Shown here piece after piece: positions 1-7,686 of a stretch of DNA of 64,000 nt. The notes beneath the pieces are model-generated. The model was not told where the DNA came from. It ran no database searches and saw only the letters and a program-made list of their open reading frames with translations. Both the position numbers and the translations under genes were made by a program. Numbering within the stretch: position 1 is the stretch's first letter; each line of letters starts with the position of its first letter. The stretch comes from Nocardioides sp. SR21 (GTDB taxonomy: Bacteria; Actinomycetota; Actinomycetes; Propionibacteriales; Nocardioidaceae): assembly GCF_022761125.1 (NCBI RefSeq), contig NZ_JAKWJR010000005.1:310001-374000 (forward strand), read 5' to 3'.

Positions 1-294
1 AAGCCCGAGAAGAAGACCAGCAGGAGCGCCAGCCTCCTCTACCGGCCGTGGGGCCTGGTCGCGAGCCTGCTCGGCGGCCTCGTCGCCGGCCAGATCTTCC
101 AGCAGGTCTGGAAGCGGCTCGACCCGCAGAGCGCCGACGCCCCGCCGAAGCCTCTGGAGTCGGAGTACCGGCTGCGCAAGATCCTGATCGCAGCCGCCAT
201 CCAGGGCGCGATCTTCACCGTCGTCCGGGCGCTGATCAACCGCGGGGGCGCGCGCCTCTTCGAGCGCTGGACCGGTGAGTGGCCCGGCGACTGA
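1..294 (+). CDS. DUF4235 family membrane protein (5' end outside window)
   Basis: The reading frame is open from the first base and ends at TGA 292-294, so the N-terminus lies outside the window. The 97 visible residues show the DUF4235 pattern: an YRPWGLVASLLGGLVAG hydrophobic segment with a following QQVWKRL, a proline-rich link (DAPPKPLESEY), then a second hydrophobic segment (ILIAAAIQGAIFTVVRALI) and a basic end. These are small two-helix membrane proteins common in actinobacteria with no established function. The stop is 3 nt from the end of the convergent MFS gene, leaving no room for a terminator. Confidence 0.75.
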   Translation, partial: KPEKKTSRSASLLYRPWGLVASLLGGLVAGQIFQQVWKRLDPQSADAPPKPLESEYRLRKILIAAAIQGAIFTVVRALINRGGARLFERWTGEWPGD

Positions 295-297
295 CGA

Positions 298-1602
298 TCA
301 GCGCACCGAGCGGATCCGGGTGACGAACACCGAGCCCAGGATCGCGGAGGCGAACGCGCTCGCGTAGACCGCGCAGTACCCGACCGAGAACGCGTCGCCG
401 TTGGTCTCGGTGAGCCCGCCGAACGCCTCGACGACCACGAGGATCACGCCGGCGATGCCGGGCGCGACCACCTGCGGCAGGGCGTTGGCGATGTTGATGA
501 CGCCGAGGTCCTTGCCGCGGTCGGCGGCGCCCGGGAGCACCTGGGTGATCAGCGCGAAGTCGACCGACGTGTAGATGCCGTACCCGATCCCCATCACGAC
601 CGCCGCGACGACCGCGGCCGGCCACGTCTGCGCGACCGCGAGCAGCCCGGACGCGAACGCGCCGACGATCCCGGACCAGATCACGAACACCTTGCGCCGG
701 CCGCTGCGGTCGCTCCAGATGCCGAACGTCACCGCGGTCACCATCAGCGCGAGGGCGTACGTCGCCGTCAGCACGAACACGCTGTCCTCGGCCTCGTCGG
801 ACGTCATGCCGATCGCGTCCTGCAGGTAGTAAAGGAGGTACAGCAGGCCGAGCGCGTTGCCGAGGTTGACCAGGAACCGGGTGATCCAGGCCCACGCGAA
901 GTCGGGGTGCTCGCGCGGCGAGACCCAGAACGACCGCACGAACGCGCCCCAGTCGAACGGCTCCGGCCGCTCATCGGGGGCGAGCGGGAGGTCGCGGGAG
1001 CCCAGGCAGTACGGCACCGCGAGCACGAGCAGCACGACCGCGGTGACGGCGTACCCGGCCGCGATGCTGCCGGTCGCCGATGCGATGCCGACGCCGCCGA
1101 CCACGCCGAGGGTCTGCGCGAGCGCGAGGATGCCGCCGATCTTGCCGCGCGACCCGACCGGGACCTGGTCGGGCACGGTCGCGGTGATCGCGGCGAGCAT
1201 CGCGTTCAGCGTCGCCTGCACGCCGCACCAGCCGAGCGCCATCACGACGACGTTGTCGGCGACGGCGAGCAGGAGCAGGGACAGCGCACCACCGACCGCG
1301 CCGCCGACCACCCACGGGAGGCGGCGGCCGGCGCGCAGCGTCGTCCGGTCCGAGAACGCGCCGAACACCGGGTTGCAGACGACCGACACGAACGCGCCCA
1401 GGCCCAGCACGACCGCGAGCACCAGCTTCTTGTTCGCCTCGTCGATCGACTCCGCCTGCTGCGCGAGCAGCACCTGGATCGGGCCGAAGAACCCGGCCCA
1501 CAGCCCGATGCTGGCCAGCGTCAGGTACGCGACCCAGCGACCCGGCGGGTTGTCCGTGGGCTCGGCGAGGGCCGAGCGGCGCGCGCCTGTGTCCGTCGTC
1601 AC
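298..1602 (-). CDS. MFS transporter
   Basis: 434-residue polytopic membrane protein with about 12 hydrophobic segments. The major facilitator signature after helix 2 is visible (GAFSDRTTLRAGRRLPW), with a matching half-repeat in the second half (GIWSDRSGRRKVF). The long first-loop form resembles the sugar-cation (GPH/SUT-like) branch of the superfamily, but the substrate cannot be read from the sequence. The start is GTG (complement of 1600-1602). The gene faces away from the hydrolase gene only in order, being on the same strand 18 nt downstream of it, so co-transcription is possible. Confidence 0.85.
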   Translation of the reverse strand: MTTDTGARRSALAEPTDNPPGRWVAYLTLASIGLWAGFFGPIQVLLAQQAESIDEANKKLVLAVVLGLGAFVSVVCNPVFGAFSDRTTLRAGRRLPWVVGGAVGGALSLLLLAVADNVVVMALGWCGVQATLNAMLAAITATVPDQVPVGSRGKIGGILALAQTLGVVGGVGIASATGSIAAGYAVTAVVLLVLAVPYCLGSRDLPLAPDERPEPFDWGAFVRSFWVSPREHPDFAWAWITRFLVNLGNALGLLYLLYYLQDAIGMTSDEAEDSVFVLTATYALALMVTAVTFGIWSDRSGRRKVFVIWSGIVGAFASGLLAVAQTWPAAVVAAVVMGIGYGIYTSVDFALITQVLPGAADRGKDLGVINIANALPQVVAPGIAGVILVVVEAFGGLTETNGDAFSVGYCAVYASAFASAILGSVFVTRIRSVR

Positions 1603-1620
1603 AGGCGCAGGATGGCACGG

Positions 1621-2958
1621 CTAGCAGCCCACGTCCGCGATGTCGCCGTTCTCGACGCCGCCGAAGGAGTACGCCGAGCAGTAGTAGCTGCTCAGCAGCT
1701 CGTCGCGCTGGAGCCTCACCGGCTTCCACACGCCGTTGCCGACGGGCTCGAGGTAGCGGAACGAGGTGTCGAGCAGCGGCGCGGCCGACGCGCCCTTGAG
1801 GTAGTGGGCGAGCCAGCGCTGCACGTACACGCTGGTGAGGTCCTGGCCGTACCGGCTGGCCGGCAGCACCAGCGGGATGTCGGTGTACTCCAGGTGGGTC
1901 GACGCGCGCGGCACGACGAGCATGGTGTCCACGCCGGCCTTCTCCCAGGCGTCGTACCCGGTCGCCCGCTCGCGGCCCGGGTCCGGCTGCACGCCGGCGG
2001 GCGTCGGCTCGAAGAAGTACTCCGACTGGATCGCCAGCGCCGGCACCCGGGGGGTCACGCCGTCGCTGCTGAGCTTGTCCAGCGCGACCACGGTCGCGAC
2101 CCGCTCGTCGGTGCCCTGCACCTGCGAGACGGCGGTCGCGCCGAGCGAGTGCCCGACGATCGCGACCGGCTTCGCGTCGTACGACCGCCAGAACGGGTTG
2201 TACGGCGACGTCGAGCTCGCACCCTCGGAGTTCTCGTTCGGGTACTGGCGCTTCGGGCGCGACACGAAGAAGTCGAGCGCGTCCTCGGTGCCGGTGGTGA
2301 AGTTGCCGAGCTGCTGCGACGGGACGCCGTGGCAGTCGAGCGGGTTGCAGAACGGCACCATCGGCTGGTTCAGCGGCGAGTCCTCGTGCGGCAGCGTCTC
2401 GCTGGTGCCCTGGCCCTGGACGTCGTAGGTCAGCACGACGTAGCCGCGCTCGGCGAGGTCCTGGGCGAGCCACTCGTACATGCCCTGCGAGCCCTGGATC
2501 GAGCCGGTCGTGATGACCACGCCGGGGAACGGACCGGTCAGCTTCCTCCCCGTGTACGGGTCCGTGGCTCCCGGCAGCGGACGCCACACGGTGCCGCGCA
2601 GGAGAGCGCCGTACCGGTTCGTGAACGCGACGCGGCGCGACTGCCCGCGGGTGTCGGTCCAGCCGGCGCGCAGCGGGTTGCCGACGTTCCAGCCCGGGAC
2701 CAGGTTGCCCGCGGTCAGCGACAGGCGCAGCGGCGACGCGACCTGGGTGAGCAGCTGCTCGACGTACCGCCCCGTCGTCGCCGCGATCAGCGACGGGAGG
2801 TACGCCGGGTTCTGCAGCTGGCCGCCGGGACCGGTGATCCGCCCGTAGGAGTCGGCCATGTTCTGCAGGTCGGCCTGCGGGTCGGCCGGCGCGGCCGAGG
2901 CCGGGGCCGCCAGGGCGGCGGTGACGACGAGCGAGAGGGCAGCGGTCAGCAGGCGCAT
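1621..2958 (-). CDS. secreted alpha/beta hydrolase
   Basis: 445 residues. The N-terminus has a classic Sec signal peptide (MRLLTAALSLVVTAALAAPASA) cleaved near residue 23, so the enzyme is exported. The nucleophile elbow GHSLGA is around residue 270, and the strand before it (VVITTGSIQGSQGMYEWLAQDLAERG.. then VVLTYDVQGQG) is typical of dienelactone-hydrolase/lipase-like alpha/beta hydrolases. Several cysteines, including the C-terminal DVGC, suggest disulphides. The substrate is unknown; an ester or lipid is likely. An 8-bp perfect hairpin lies directly upstream of the ATG in place of a ribosome-binding site. Confidence 0.8.
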   Translation of the reverse strand: MRLLTAALSLVVTAALAAPASAAPADPQADLQNMADSYGRITGPGGQLQNPAYLPSLIAATTGRYVEQLLTQVASPLRLSLTAGNLVPGWNVGNPLRAGWTDTRGQSRRVAFTNRYGALLRGTVWRPLPGATDPYTGRKLTGPFPGVVITTGSIQGSQGMYEWLAQDLAERGYVVLTYDVQGQGTSETLPHEDSPLNQPMVPFCNPLDCHGVPSQQLGNFTTGTEDALDFFVSRPKRQYPNENSEGASSTSPYNPFWRSYDAKPVAIVGHSLGATAVSQVQGTDERVATVVALDKLSSDGVTPRVPALAIQSEYFFEPTPAGVQPDPGRERATGYDAWEKAGVDTMLVVPRASTHLEYTDIPLVLPASRYGQDLTSVYVQRWLAHYLKGASAAPLLDTSFRYLEPVGNGVWKPVRLQRDELLSSYYCSAYSFGGVENGDIADVGC

Positions 2959-2977
2959 GGTCGCTCAACGAGCGACC
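2959..2977. terminator. 8-bp hairpin abutting a start codon
   Basis: GGTCGCTC-AAC-GAGCGACC is a perfect stem with a 3-nt loop. It sits immediately before the ATG of the secreted hydrolase and 24 nt after the stop of the Ddn-like gene on the same strand. It may end the upstream transcript or hide the hydrolase start. No U-tract follows. Confidence 0.5.
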
Positions 2978-3001
2978 CGCGCCCCGGTGACGTCAGGTGC
3001 G

Positions 3002-3445
3002 TCAGACCCGCTCGAGGAGGAAGACCGGGATCTCCCGGTCGGTCTTCTCCTGGTACTCGGCGTACGGCGAGTACTGCGCGACCGCTCGCTCCCACCACGC
3101 GGCGCGCTCGTCGCCCTCGGCGATGCGGGCGCGGTACGTGTGCTTCTCGCCCTTGTCCTGGAGGTCGACCTCCGGGTTGTTGAGGAAGTTGTCGTACCAG
3201 GCCGGGTTCTCCGGCGTGCCGCCCTTGGACGCGACCGCGGCGTACACACCGTCGTGCTCCACTCGCATGACCGGGTTCTTGCGGAGCTTGCCGGACTTGG
3301 ACCCGACCGACGTGATCACGACGATCGGCCACTCGGGCTTGCCCTGGAGGATGTTGGCCCGCTCGCCGTTGGAGGACTCGAACTCCTCGACCTGGTTGCG
3401 GACCCAGTCCCACTGACTCGGTTCGTACTCGCCTTGAAGTGCCAT
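3002..3445 (-). CDS. F420-dependent nitroreductase/quinone reductase family protein (Ddn-like)
   Basis: 147 residues starting MALQGEYEPSQWDW. An upstream in-frame ATG at 3502 would overlap the divergent menB promoter and start, so the start at 3445 is preferred. The family pattern of deazaflavin (F420)-dependent oxidoreductases of the FDOR-A/Ddn group is clear: SVGSKSGKLRKNPVMRVEHDG, then a GG-containing turn, PAWYDNFLNNPEVDL, and a C-terminal YQEKTDREIPVFLLE. Members use F420H2 to reduce quinones or nitro compounds. It is divergent from menB across 55 bp, which hints at a menaquinone link (inference). Confidence 0.8.
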   Translation of the reverse strand: MALQGEYEPSQWDWVRNQVEEFESSNGERANILQGKPEWPIVVITSVGSKSGKLRKNPVMRVEHDGVYAAVASKGGTPENPAWYDNFLNNPEVDLQDKGEKHTYRARIAEGDERAAWWERAVAQYSPYAEYQEKTDREIPVFLLERV

Positions 3446-3487
3446 ACCTGAACAATGCCCGGTCGAGCCGTGCGCATTCCCCGGCGA

Positions 3488-3493
3488 TAGCGT
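3488..3493 (+). promoter_or_regulatory. -10 box of menB (leaderless type)
   Basis: TAGCGT ends 7 nt before the menB ATG, so transcription should begin at or next to the start codon. No ribosome-binding site is present. Confidence 0.5.
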
Positions 3494-3500
3494 CTCCTCC

Positions 3501-4418
3501 ATGAGCGCAATCGACGGGGTGTCGGAGATCTTCGACGCCGAGCAGTGGGACGCGGTCCCGGGCTTCGACGACCTGACCGACCTGACCTACCACCGCGCGA
3601 AGGCGCACGGCACGGTCCGGGTCGCGTTCGACCGCCCCGACATCCTCAACGCGTTCCGCCCGCACACCGTCGACGAGCTGCTCCGCGTCCTCGAGCACGC
3701 GCGCACCTCCAGCGACGTGGGCTGCGTGATCCTCACCGGCAACGGCCCGAGCGCGAAGAACGGCAAGTGGGCGTTCTGCACCGGCGGCGACCAGCGGATC
3801 CGCGGCCGGGCCGGCTACCAGTACGCCGAGGGCGAGACCGCCGAGACCGTCGACAAGGCCAAGCTCGCGCGGCTCCACATCCTCGAGGTGCAGCGGCTGA
3901 TCCGCTTCATGCCGAAGGTCGTCGTCTGCGTCGTCCCCGGCTGGACCGCCGGCGGCGGCCACAGCCTGCACGTCGTCTGCGACCTGACCCTCGCCTCGCT
4001 CGAGGAGGCGCGCTTCAAGCAGACCGACGCCGACGTGGGCTCCTTCGACGGCGGCTTCGGCTCGGCGTACCTGGCCCGCCAGGTCGGCCAGAAGTACGCC
4101 CGCGAGATCTTCTTCCTCGGCCAGGAGTACTCCGCCGAGGACGGCATGCGGATGGGCACGGTCAACAAGGCCGTCCCCCACGCCGAGCTCGAGGCGACCG
4201 CCCTCGAGTGGGGCCGCCTGATCAACGGCAAGTCGCCCACCGCGCAGCGGATGCTGAAGTACTCCTTCAACCTGCTCGACGACGGCCTGGTCGGCCAGCA
4301 GCTCTTCGCGGGCGAGACCACCCGGCTGGCCTACATGACCGACGAGGCCCAGGAGGGCCGCGACCAGTTCCTCGAGAAGCGCGAGCCGGACTGGTCGCCG
4401 TACCCCTGGTACTACTGA
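3501..4418 (+). CDS. menB: 1,4-dihydroxy-2-naphthoyl-CoA synthase
   Basis: 305-residue crotonase-fold enzyme that closes the second ring in menaquinone biosynthesis, converting O-succinylbenzoyl-CoA to DHNA-CoA. Diagnostic blocks are FCTGGDQRIRGRAGYQY (about 92-108), VPGWTAGGGHSLHVVCDL (145-162, oxyanion hole), KQTDADVGSFDGGFGSAYL (173-191) and the invariant C-terminal PDWSPYPWYY. The Asp in QTDADVG is the side-chain acid found in mycobacterial-type MenB, where the E. coli type has Gly and uses bicarbonate. No other men gene is nearby. The stop overlaps the end of the convergent methyltransferase gene by 7 nt. Confidence 0.95.
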   Translation: MSAIDGVSEIFDAEQWDAVPGFDDLTDLTYHRAKAHGTVRVAFDRPDILNAFRPHTVDELLRVLEHARTSSDVGCVILTGNGPSAKNGKWAFCTGGDQRIRGRAGYQYAEGETAETVDKAKLARLHILEVQRLIRFMPKVVVCVVPGWTAGGGHSLHVVCDLTLASLEEARFKQTDADVGSFDGGFGSAYLARQVGQKYAREIFFLGQEYSAEDGMRMGTVNKAVPHAELEATALEWGRLINGKSPTAQRMLKYSFNLLDDGLVGQQLFAGETTRLAYMTDEAQEGRDQFLEKREPDWSPYPWYY

Positions 4419-5059
4419 GTCGCCGGCTGGGCGGCGATGACGATCGCGCCCGGCAGCTCGTCGTCGGGCCGCATCAGCAGCTCCGACTCGATCCGGAAGC
4501 CGGCCTCGCGCAGCCACTGCGAGATCTGGGCCGGCTGCCGGCGGTGGCTGTCGACCCGGATCGGGCGGCCCGAGTAGCCCTCGGTCGTCGTGCGTGTTCC
4601 CTCACCGACGTGGAAGCCGACCAGCACCGGGCCGCCCGGGCGCAGCACCCGGTGGAACTCCGAGAACGCCTGAGGCACCAGCTCGTCGGGCACGTGGATC
4701 ACCGACCAGAACGCGAGCACGCCGGCCACGGAGTCGTCGGCCAGGTCGAGGTCGGTCATCGTGCCCACCTCGAACCGGAGGTCCGGGTGGTCGCGTCGTG
4801 CGACCGCGACCATCGCGGGGGACAGGTCGATGCCGAACGCGTCCACCCCGAGGTCGTGGAGGTGCCGCGTGACGTAGCCCGGGCCGCAGCCGAGGTCTGC
4901 GACGGGACCGCCGCCGGCCTCGCGCACCAGCTCGGCGAACAGGGACAGGCTCGCGCGCAGGGCGGGACTCCCCTCCAGCAGACCGCGGACCTGGTCGGCG
5001 TAGGCATCAGCGTCGGCGTCGTACGACGTCCGGGTGTCGTCCAGCCAGTCATCTGTCAT
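4412..5059 (-). CDS. class I SAM-dependent methyltransferase
   Basis: 215 residues with a Rossmann SAM-binding motif I (VADLGCGPGYVTRHL, about residues 55-69), acidic motif II (AFGIDLS), and the VLAFWSVIHV / LRPGGPVLVGF motifs of small-molecule methyltransferases of the UbiE/Methyltransf_11 type. The acceptor is unknown. The ATG is the first start in the frame, and the gene is divergent from the GTPase gene across a 122-bp gap that contains a large inverted repeat. Its 3' end overlaps menB by 7 nt. Confidence 0.8.
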   Translation of the reverse strand: MTDDWLDDTRTSYDADADAYADQVRGLLEGSPALRASLSLFAELVREAGGGPVADLGCGPGYVTRHLHDLGVDAFGIDLSPAMVAVARRDHPDLRFEVGTMTDLDLADDSVAGVLAFWSVIHVPDELVPQAFSEFHRVLRPGGPVLVGFHVGEGTRTTTEGYSGRPIRVDSHRRQPAQISQWLREAGFRIESELLMRPDDELPGAIVIAAQPATQ

Positions 5060-5100
5060 CGAGGGGTGGACCGGCCGGGCGCCGCCGACTCATCGGTGCG

Positions 5101-5148
5101 GGTCGTCCGCCTGAGGCGGGTGTATAGACACTCGAGAGGCGGACGACC
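5101..5148. repeat. 12-bp perfect inverted repeat enclosing a -10-like box
   Basis: GGTCGTCCGCCT (5101-5112) and AGGCGGACGACC (5137-5148) are perfect reverse complements separated by 24 nt. The spacer contains GTGTATAGACAC, itself nearly palindromic and including a TATAGA -10-like hexamer. It lies in the divergent gap between the methyltransferase (-) and GTPase (+) genes, so a regulator-binding promoter is the likeliest reading. Confidence 0.6.
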
Positions 5149-5181
5149 AGGAATTTAGGAGCCCTCTGAGACCATTTCTGC

Positions 5182-6330
5182 ATGGCGAAGCCCACGGACG
5201 CGTGGTTCGGCCAGGCCTTCGGGAAGGCCTGGAAGGACAAGGCGGAGGAGATCGGTCGGTTCAACCTGGCCATCTTCGGCAAGACCGGCGTCGGCAAGTC
5301 GACGTTGGTCAACGCGATCTTCGGCGAGGAGATCGCGGCGACGGGCATCGGCCAGCCGGTCACGAAGGCCGCGCACCTCTACCTGCACCAGAGCGGGACG
5401 CTCGGGGTGCTCGACACCCGGGGTCTCGAGGTCGGCAAGGACAACGCGGAGCTGATCACCGAGCTCCAGGACTACCTGCACGGGATGCGCCGACGGGCGC
5501 TGTCGGAGCAGGTGCACGTGGCCTGGTACTGCGTGCGGGCCGGAGACCGGCGCTTCGAGCCGAGCGAGGCCGACTTCATCCGGGCGCTGCACGCGATGGG
5601 CCTGCCGGTGGTGATGGTGCTGACCCAGGTCCCGAGGTCCCTCGGATCTGGGGGAGGCGACCGGGTGCACCCCGACGCGGAGGCGCTGGCGGCGCACATC
5701 TCGGCGATGAACCTGCCGATCCAGGACGGCCTGATCCACTACACGATGGCGAAGGCCGACGAGTTCACCGGGCAGGCGGCGTACGGCCTCCAGGAACTCC
5801 TCGATGCCACCTTTCAAGGCGCGCCCTCCGGCGTCGCCCACGCGATCACGGCGGCGCAGCAGATCGACTTCGACCGCAAGCAGGAGCGAGCCGAAGCGGC
5901 GATCAAGCTGGCGACCGGGGCGGCAGCAGCCGCCGGAGCCTCCCCCATCCCCTTCTCAGACGCCGCCATCCTCGTCCCCATCCAGCTCGGGATGATGGCG
6001 TCCATCGCGGTGACGTACGGCATCTCGATCGAGCGGTCGACGGCCGCCTCGATCGCCGCCACCGCGGCGGCGACCACGGCCGGCCGGTCGGTGGTCGGCA
6101 ACCTGCTCAAGTTCGTGCCCGGCGCCGGGACCGCCGTCGCCGGCACGATCAACGCGACCGTGGCGAGCACGTTCACGTACGCGATCGGCCATGCCTGGGT
6201 GAGGGTCTGCGAGCGTCTCGCTCGCGGTGAGCTGCGAGCGGTCGGAGGGGCCCTCGACAGCGACAAGATCCACCGCCTGTTCATGGACGAGTTCAAGGCA
6301 CAGGCGAAACGGAGGTCGCTGAAGAAGTGA
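5182..6330 (+). CDS. GTPase with C-terminal DUF697 membrane domain
   Basis: 382 residues. The N-terminal half is a TRAFAC-type GTPase: P-loop GKTGVGKST at 33-41, a DTRG (G3) at 78-81, and TQVP at 148-151 in the place of NKxD. The C-terminal half has the DUF697 signature (ASPIPFSDAAILVPIQLGMM.., about 253-272) and Ala/Gly-rich hydrophobic stretches that should associate with membrane. Proteins of this kind are widespread and functionally unassigned. The start is the ATG at 5182. It is the first gene of a tightly coupled trio: its TGA overlaps the GTG of the methyltransferase gene by 4 nt. Confidence 0.8.
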   Translation: MAKPTDAWFGQAFGKAWKDKAEEIGRFNLAIFGKTGVGKSTLVNAIFGEEIAATGIGQPVTKAAHLYLHQSGTLGVLDTRGLEVGKDNAELITELQDYLHGMRRRALSEQVHVAWYCVRAGDRRFEPSEADFIRALHAMGLPVVMVLTQVPRSLGSGGGDRVHPDAEALAAHISAMNLPIQDGLIHYTMAKADEFTGQAAYGLQELLDATFQGAPSGVAHAITAAQQIDFDRKQERAEAAIKLATGAAAAAGASPIPFSDAAILVPIQLGMMASIAVTYGISIERSTAASIAATAAATTAGRSVVGNLLKFVPGAGTAVAGTINATVASTFTYAIGHAWVRVCERLARGELRAVGGALDSDKIHRLFMDEFKAQAKRRSLKK

Positions 6331-6947
6331 GCACGCGGTGGGAGCGGATCGCTCGGGAGACCGCCGGGGAGGACTACGCGAGGGAGTACGCCGAGCGCTT
6401 CCGCGCGCTCGCGGCGCGCGGTGAGGACGTGCACGGCGAGGCGGCGTTCCTGGAGGCGCTGGTGCGGGCTCCGGCGCGGGTGCTGGACGCCGGCTGCGGC
6501 ACCGGCCGGATCGCCGTACGCCTGCGCGAGCTGGGGTACGACGTGGTCGGCGTGGACGTCGACATCGCCATGCTCTGGGTCGCCGCGGGCGACAAGCCGG
6601 AGATCGAATGGCTGTGGGCGGACCTGTCGACGCTGGACCTGGAGGCGACGTTCGACGTCGTCCTGGTCGCAGGCAACACGATCCCGCTGCTCGAGGAGGG
6701 CACGCTGGCGGCCACCTGCGAGCGGCTCGCGGCGCACACGGAGCCCGGCGGGCTGGTCATCTGCGGCTTCGGGTTGGACGAGGCGCACCTGCCGCCCGGC
6801 TGCCCGGTGACGACGCTGACGGACTTCCAGGCGGCGATGGCGCTGGCCGGGCTGGACGACGTGGTCGAGTTCAGCAGCTGGGACCGGGGTGAGTTCGACC
6901 CCGCTGGTGGGTATGTCGTCTCCGTGCACCAGAGGCCAGAAGAGTGA
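6327..6947 (+). CDS. class I SAM-dependent methyltransferase (in GTPase/sirtuin operon)
   Basis: 206 residues with motif I VLDAGCGTGRIAVRL at 52-66, acidic VVGVDVD at strand 2, and a YxxxY-rich N-terminal helix. The start is GTG within a GTGA overlap with the GTPase stop. Its own stop overlaps the GTG of the sirtuin gene in the same way, so all three proteins are probably made in fixed ratio. No acceptor-specific motif is visible. The overlaps are evidence of an operon; any functional link with GTP hydrolysis or deacylation is inference. Confidence 0.8.
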   Translation: MSTRWERIARETAGEDYAREYAERFRALAARGEDVHGEAAFLEALVRAPARVLDAGCGTGRIAVRLRELGYDVVGVDVDIAMLWVAAGDKPEIEWLWADLSTLDLEATFDVVLVAGNTIPLLEEGTLAATCERLAAHTEPGGLVICGFGLDEAHLPPGCPVTTLTDFQAAMALAGLDDVVEFSSWDRGEFDPAGGYVVSVHQRPEE

Positions 6948-7630
6948 GGGTCGTCGTGCTGACCGGCGCCGGCATCTCCGCGGAGAGCGGCGTACCGACG
7001 TTCCGGGACGCCGACGGGCTGTGGGAAGGGCACCGGGTCGAGGACGTCGCGACCCCGGAGGCGTTCGACCACCAGCCGTCGGTCGTGCACCGGTTCTACG
7101 ACGCCCGCCGTGCCGCGCTGCTCGCCGTCCAGCCGAATCCCGCGCACCACGCGCTGGCCCGGCTCGAGGCGGCGCTCGGCGACGACCTGCTCGTCGTCAC
7201 CCAGAACATCGACGACCTCCACGAGCGCGGCGGCTCGACCCGGGTGCTGCACATGCACGGGGAGCTGCGCTCGGCGCTCTGCCGCGGCTGCGGCGGCCGC
7301 TCCCCGTGGGACCACGAGCTCGCGGACCTGCCGCCGTGCCCGCGCTGCGGGGTGACCGAGCTCCGCCCGGACGTCGTCTGGTTCGGCGAGGTGCCGTACG
7401 AGATGGAACGGATCCAGCAGACCCTCGACCGCACCGACCTGTTCGTCTCCGTCGGCACCTCCGGTGCGGTCTACCCCGCCGCCGGCTTCGTGCAGTACGC
7501 CGGCCGCCGCGGCGCCCGGACGCTCGAGCTGAACCTGATGCCCAGCGAGGGCACGCACCTGTTCGACGAGGCCCGGCACGGCCCGGCGTCCGAGCTGGTG
7601 CCCGCCTGGGTGGACGAGGTTCTGGGGTAG
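6944..7630 (+). CDS. cobB: NAD-dependent protein deacylase (sirtuin, CobB type)
   Basis: 228 residues covering a full bacterial sirtuin. The NAD pocket GAGIS is at 8-12 and TQNID at 86-90; the catalytic His is H105 in HMHGEL; the zinc cysteines are two CxxC pairs (C113/C116 and C132/C135). FYDARR at 51-56 supplies the Tyr and Arg (Y52, R55) that mark class III sirtuins able to remove succinyl or malonyl groups as well as acetyl. The enzyme takes acyl groups off lysine, using NAD. It is the last gene of the coupled trio. The TAG stop lies inside the arm of the terminator that follows. Confidence 0.92.
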   Translation: MRVVVLTGAGISAESGVPTFRDADGLWEGHRVEDVATPEAFDHQPSVVHRFYDARRAALLAVQPNPAHHALARLEAALGDDLLVVTQNIDDLHERGGSTRVLHMHGELRSALCRGCGGRSPWDHELADLPPCPRCGVTELRPDVVWFGEVPYEMERIQQTLDRTDLFVSVGTSGAVYPAAGFVQYAGRRGARTLELNLMPSEGTHLFDEARHGPASELVPAWVDEVLG

Positions 7631-7686
7631 TCCCTGACGTTTCCGGGGTGGATCCGGGCGATCGACCCCGAGAACGTCAGGGACTA
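7628..7686. terminator. bidirectional terminator whose arms contain both stop codons
   Basis: The arms TAGTCCCTGACGTT (7628-7641) and AACGTCAGGGACTA (7673-7686) are perfect 14-bp reverse complements, and the inner CCGGGGT/ACCCCG extends the stem. The first TAG is the stop of cobB and the last CTA is the complement of the TetR stop, so one symmetric hairpin ends both convergent genes. Confidence 0.85.

Noticed and set aside
907..3183. Long open frames antisense to the first MFS and hydrolase genes (for example 758 aa on + strand)
   Set aside because: High GC content keeps alternative frames open. The products are Arg/Ala/Gly/Pro-rich with no domain pattern, and the opposite strand carries clear families.
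5101..5148. Inverted repeat as ends of a small transposon
   Set aside because: The arms are only 24 bp apart with no target-site duplication seen, so a promoter or operator is more likely.
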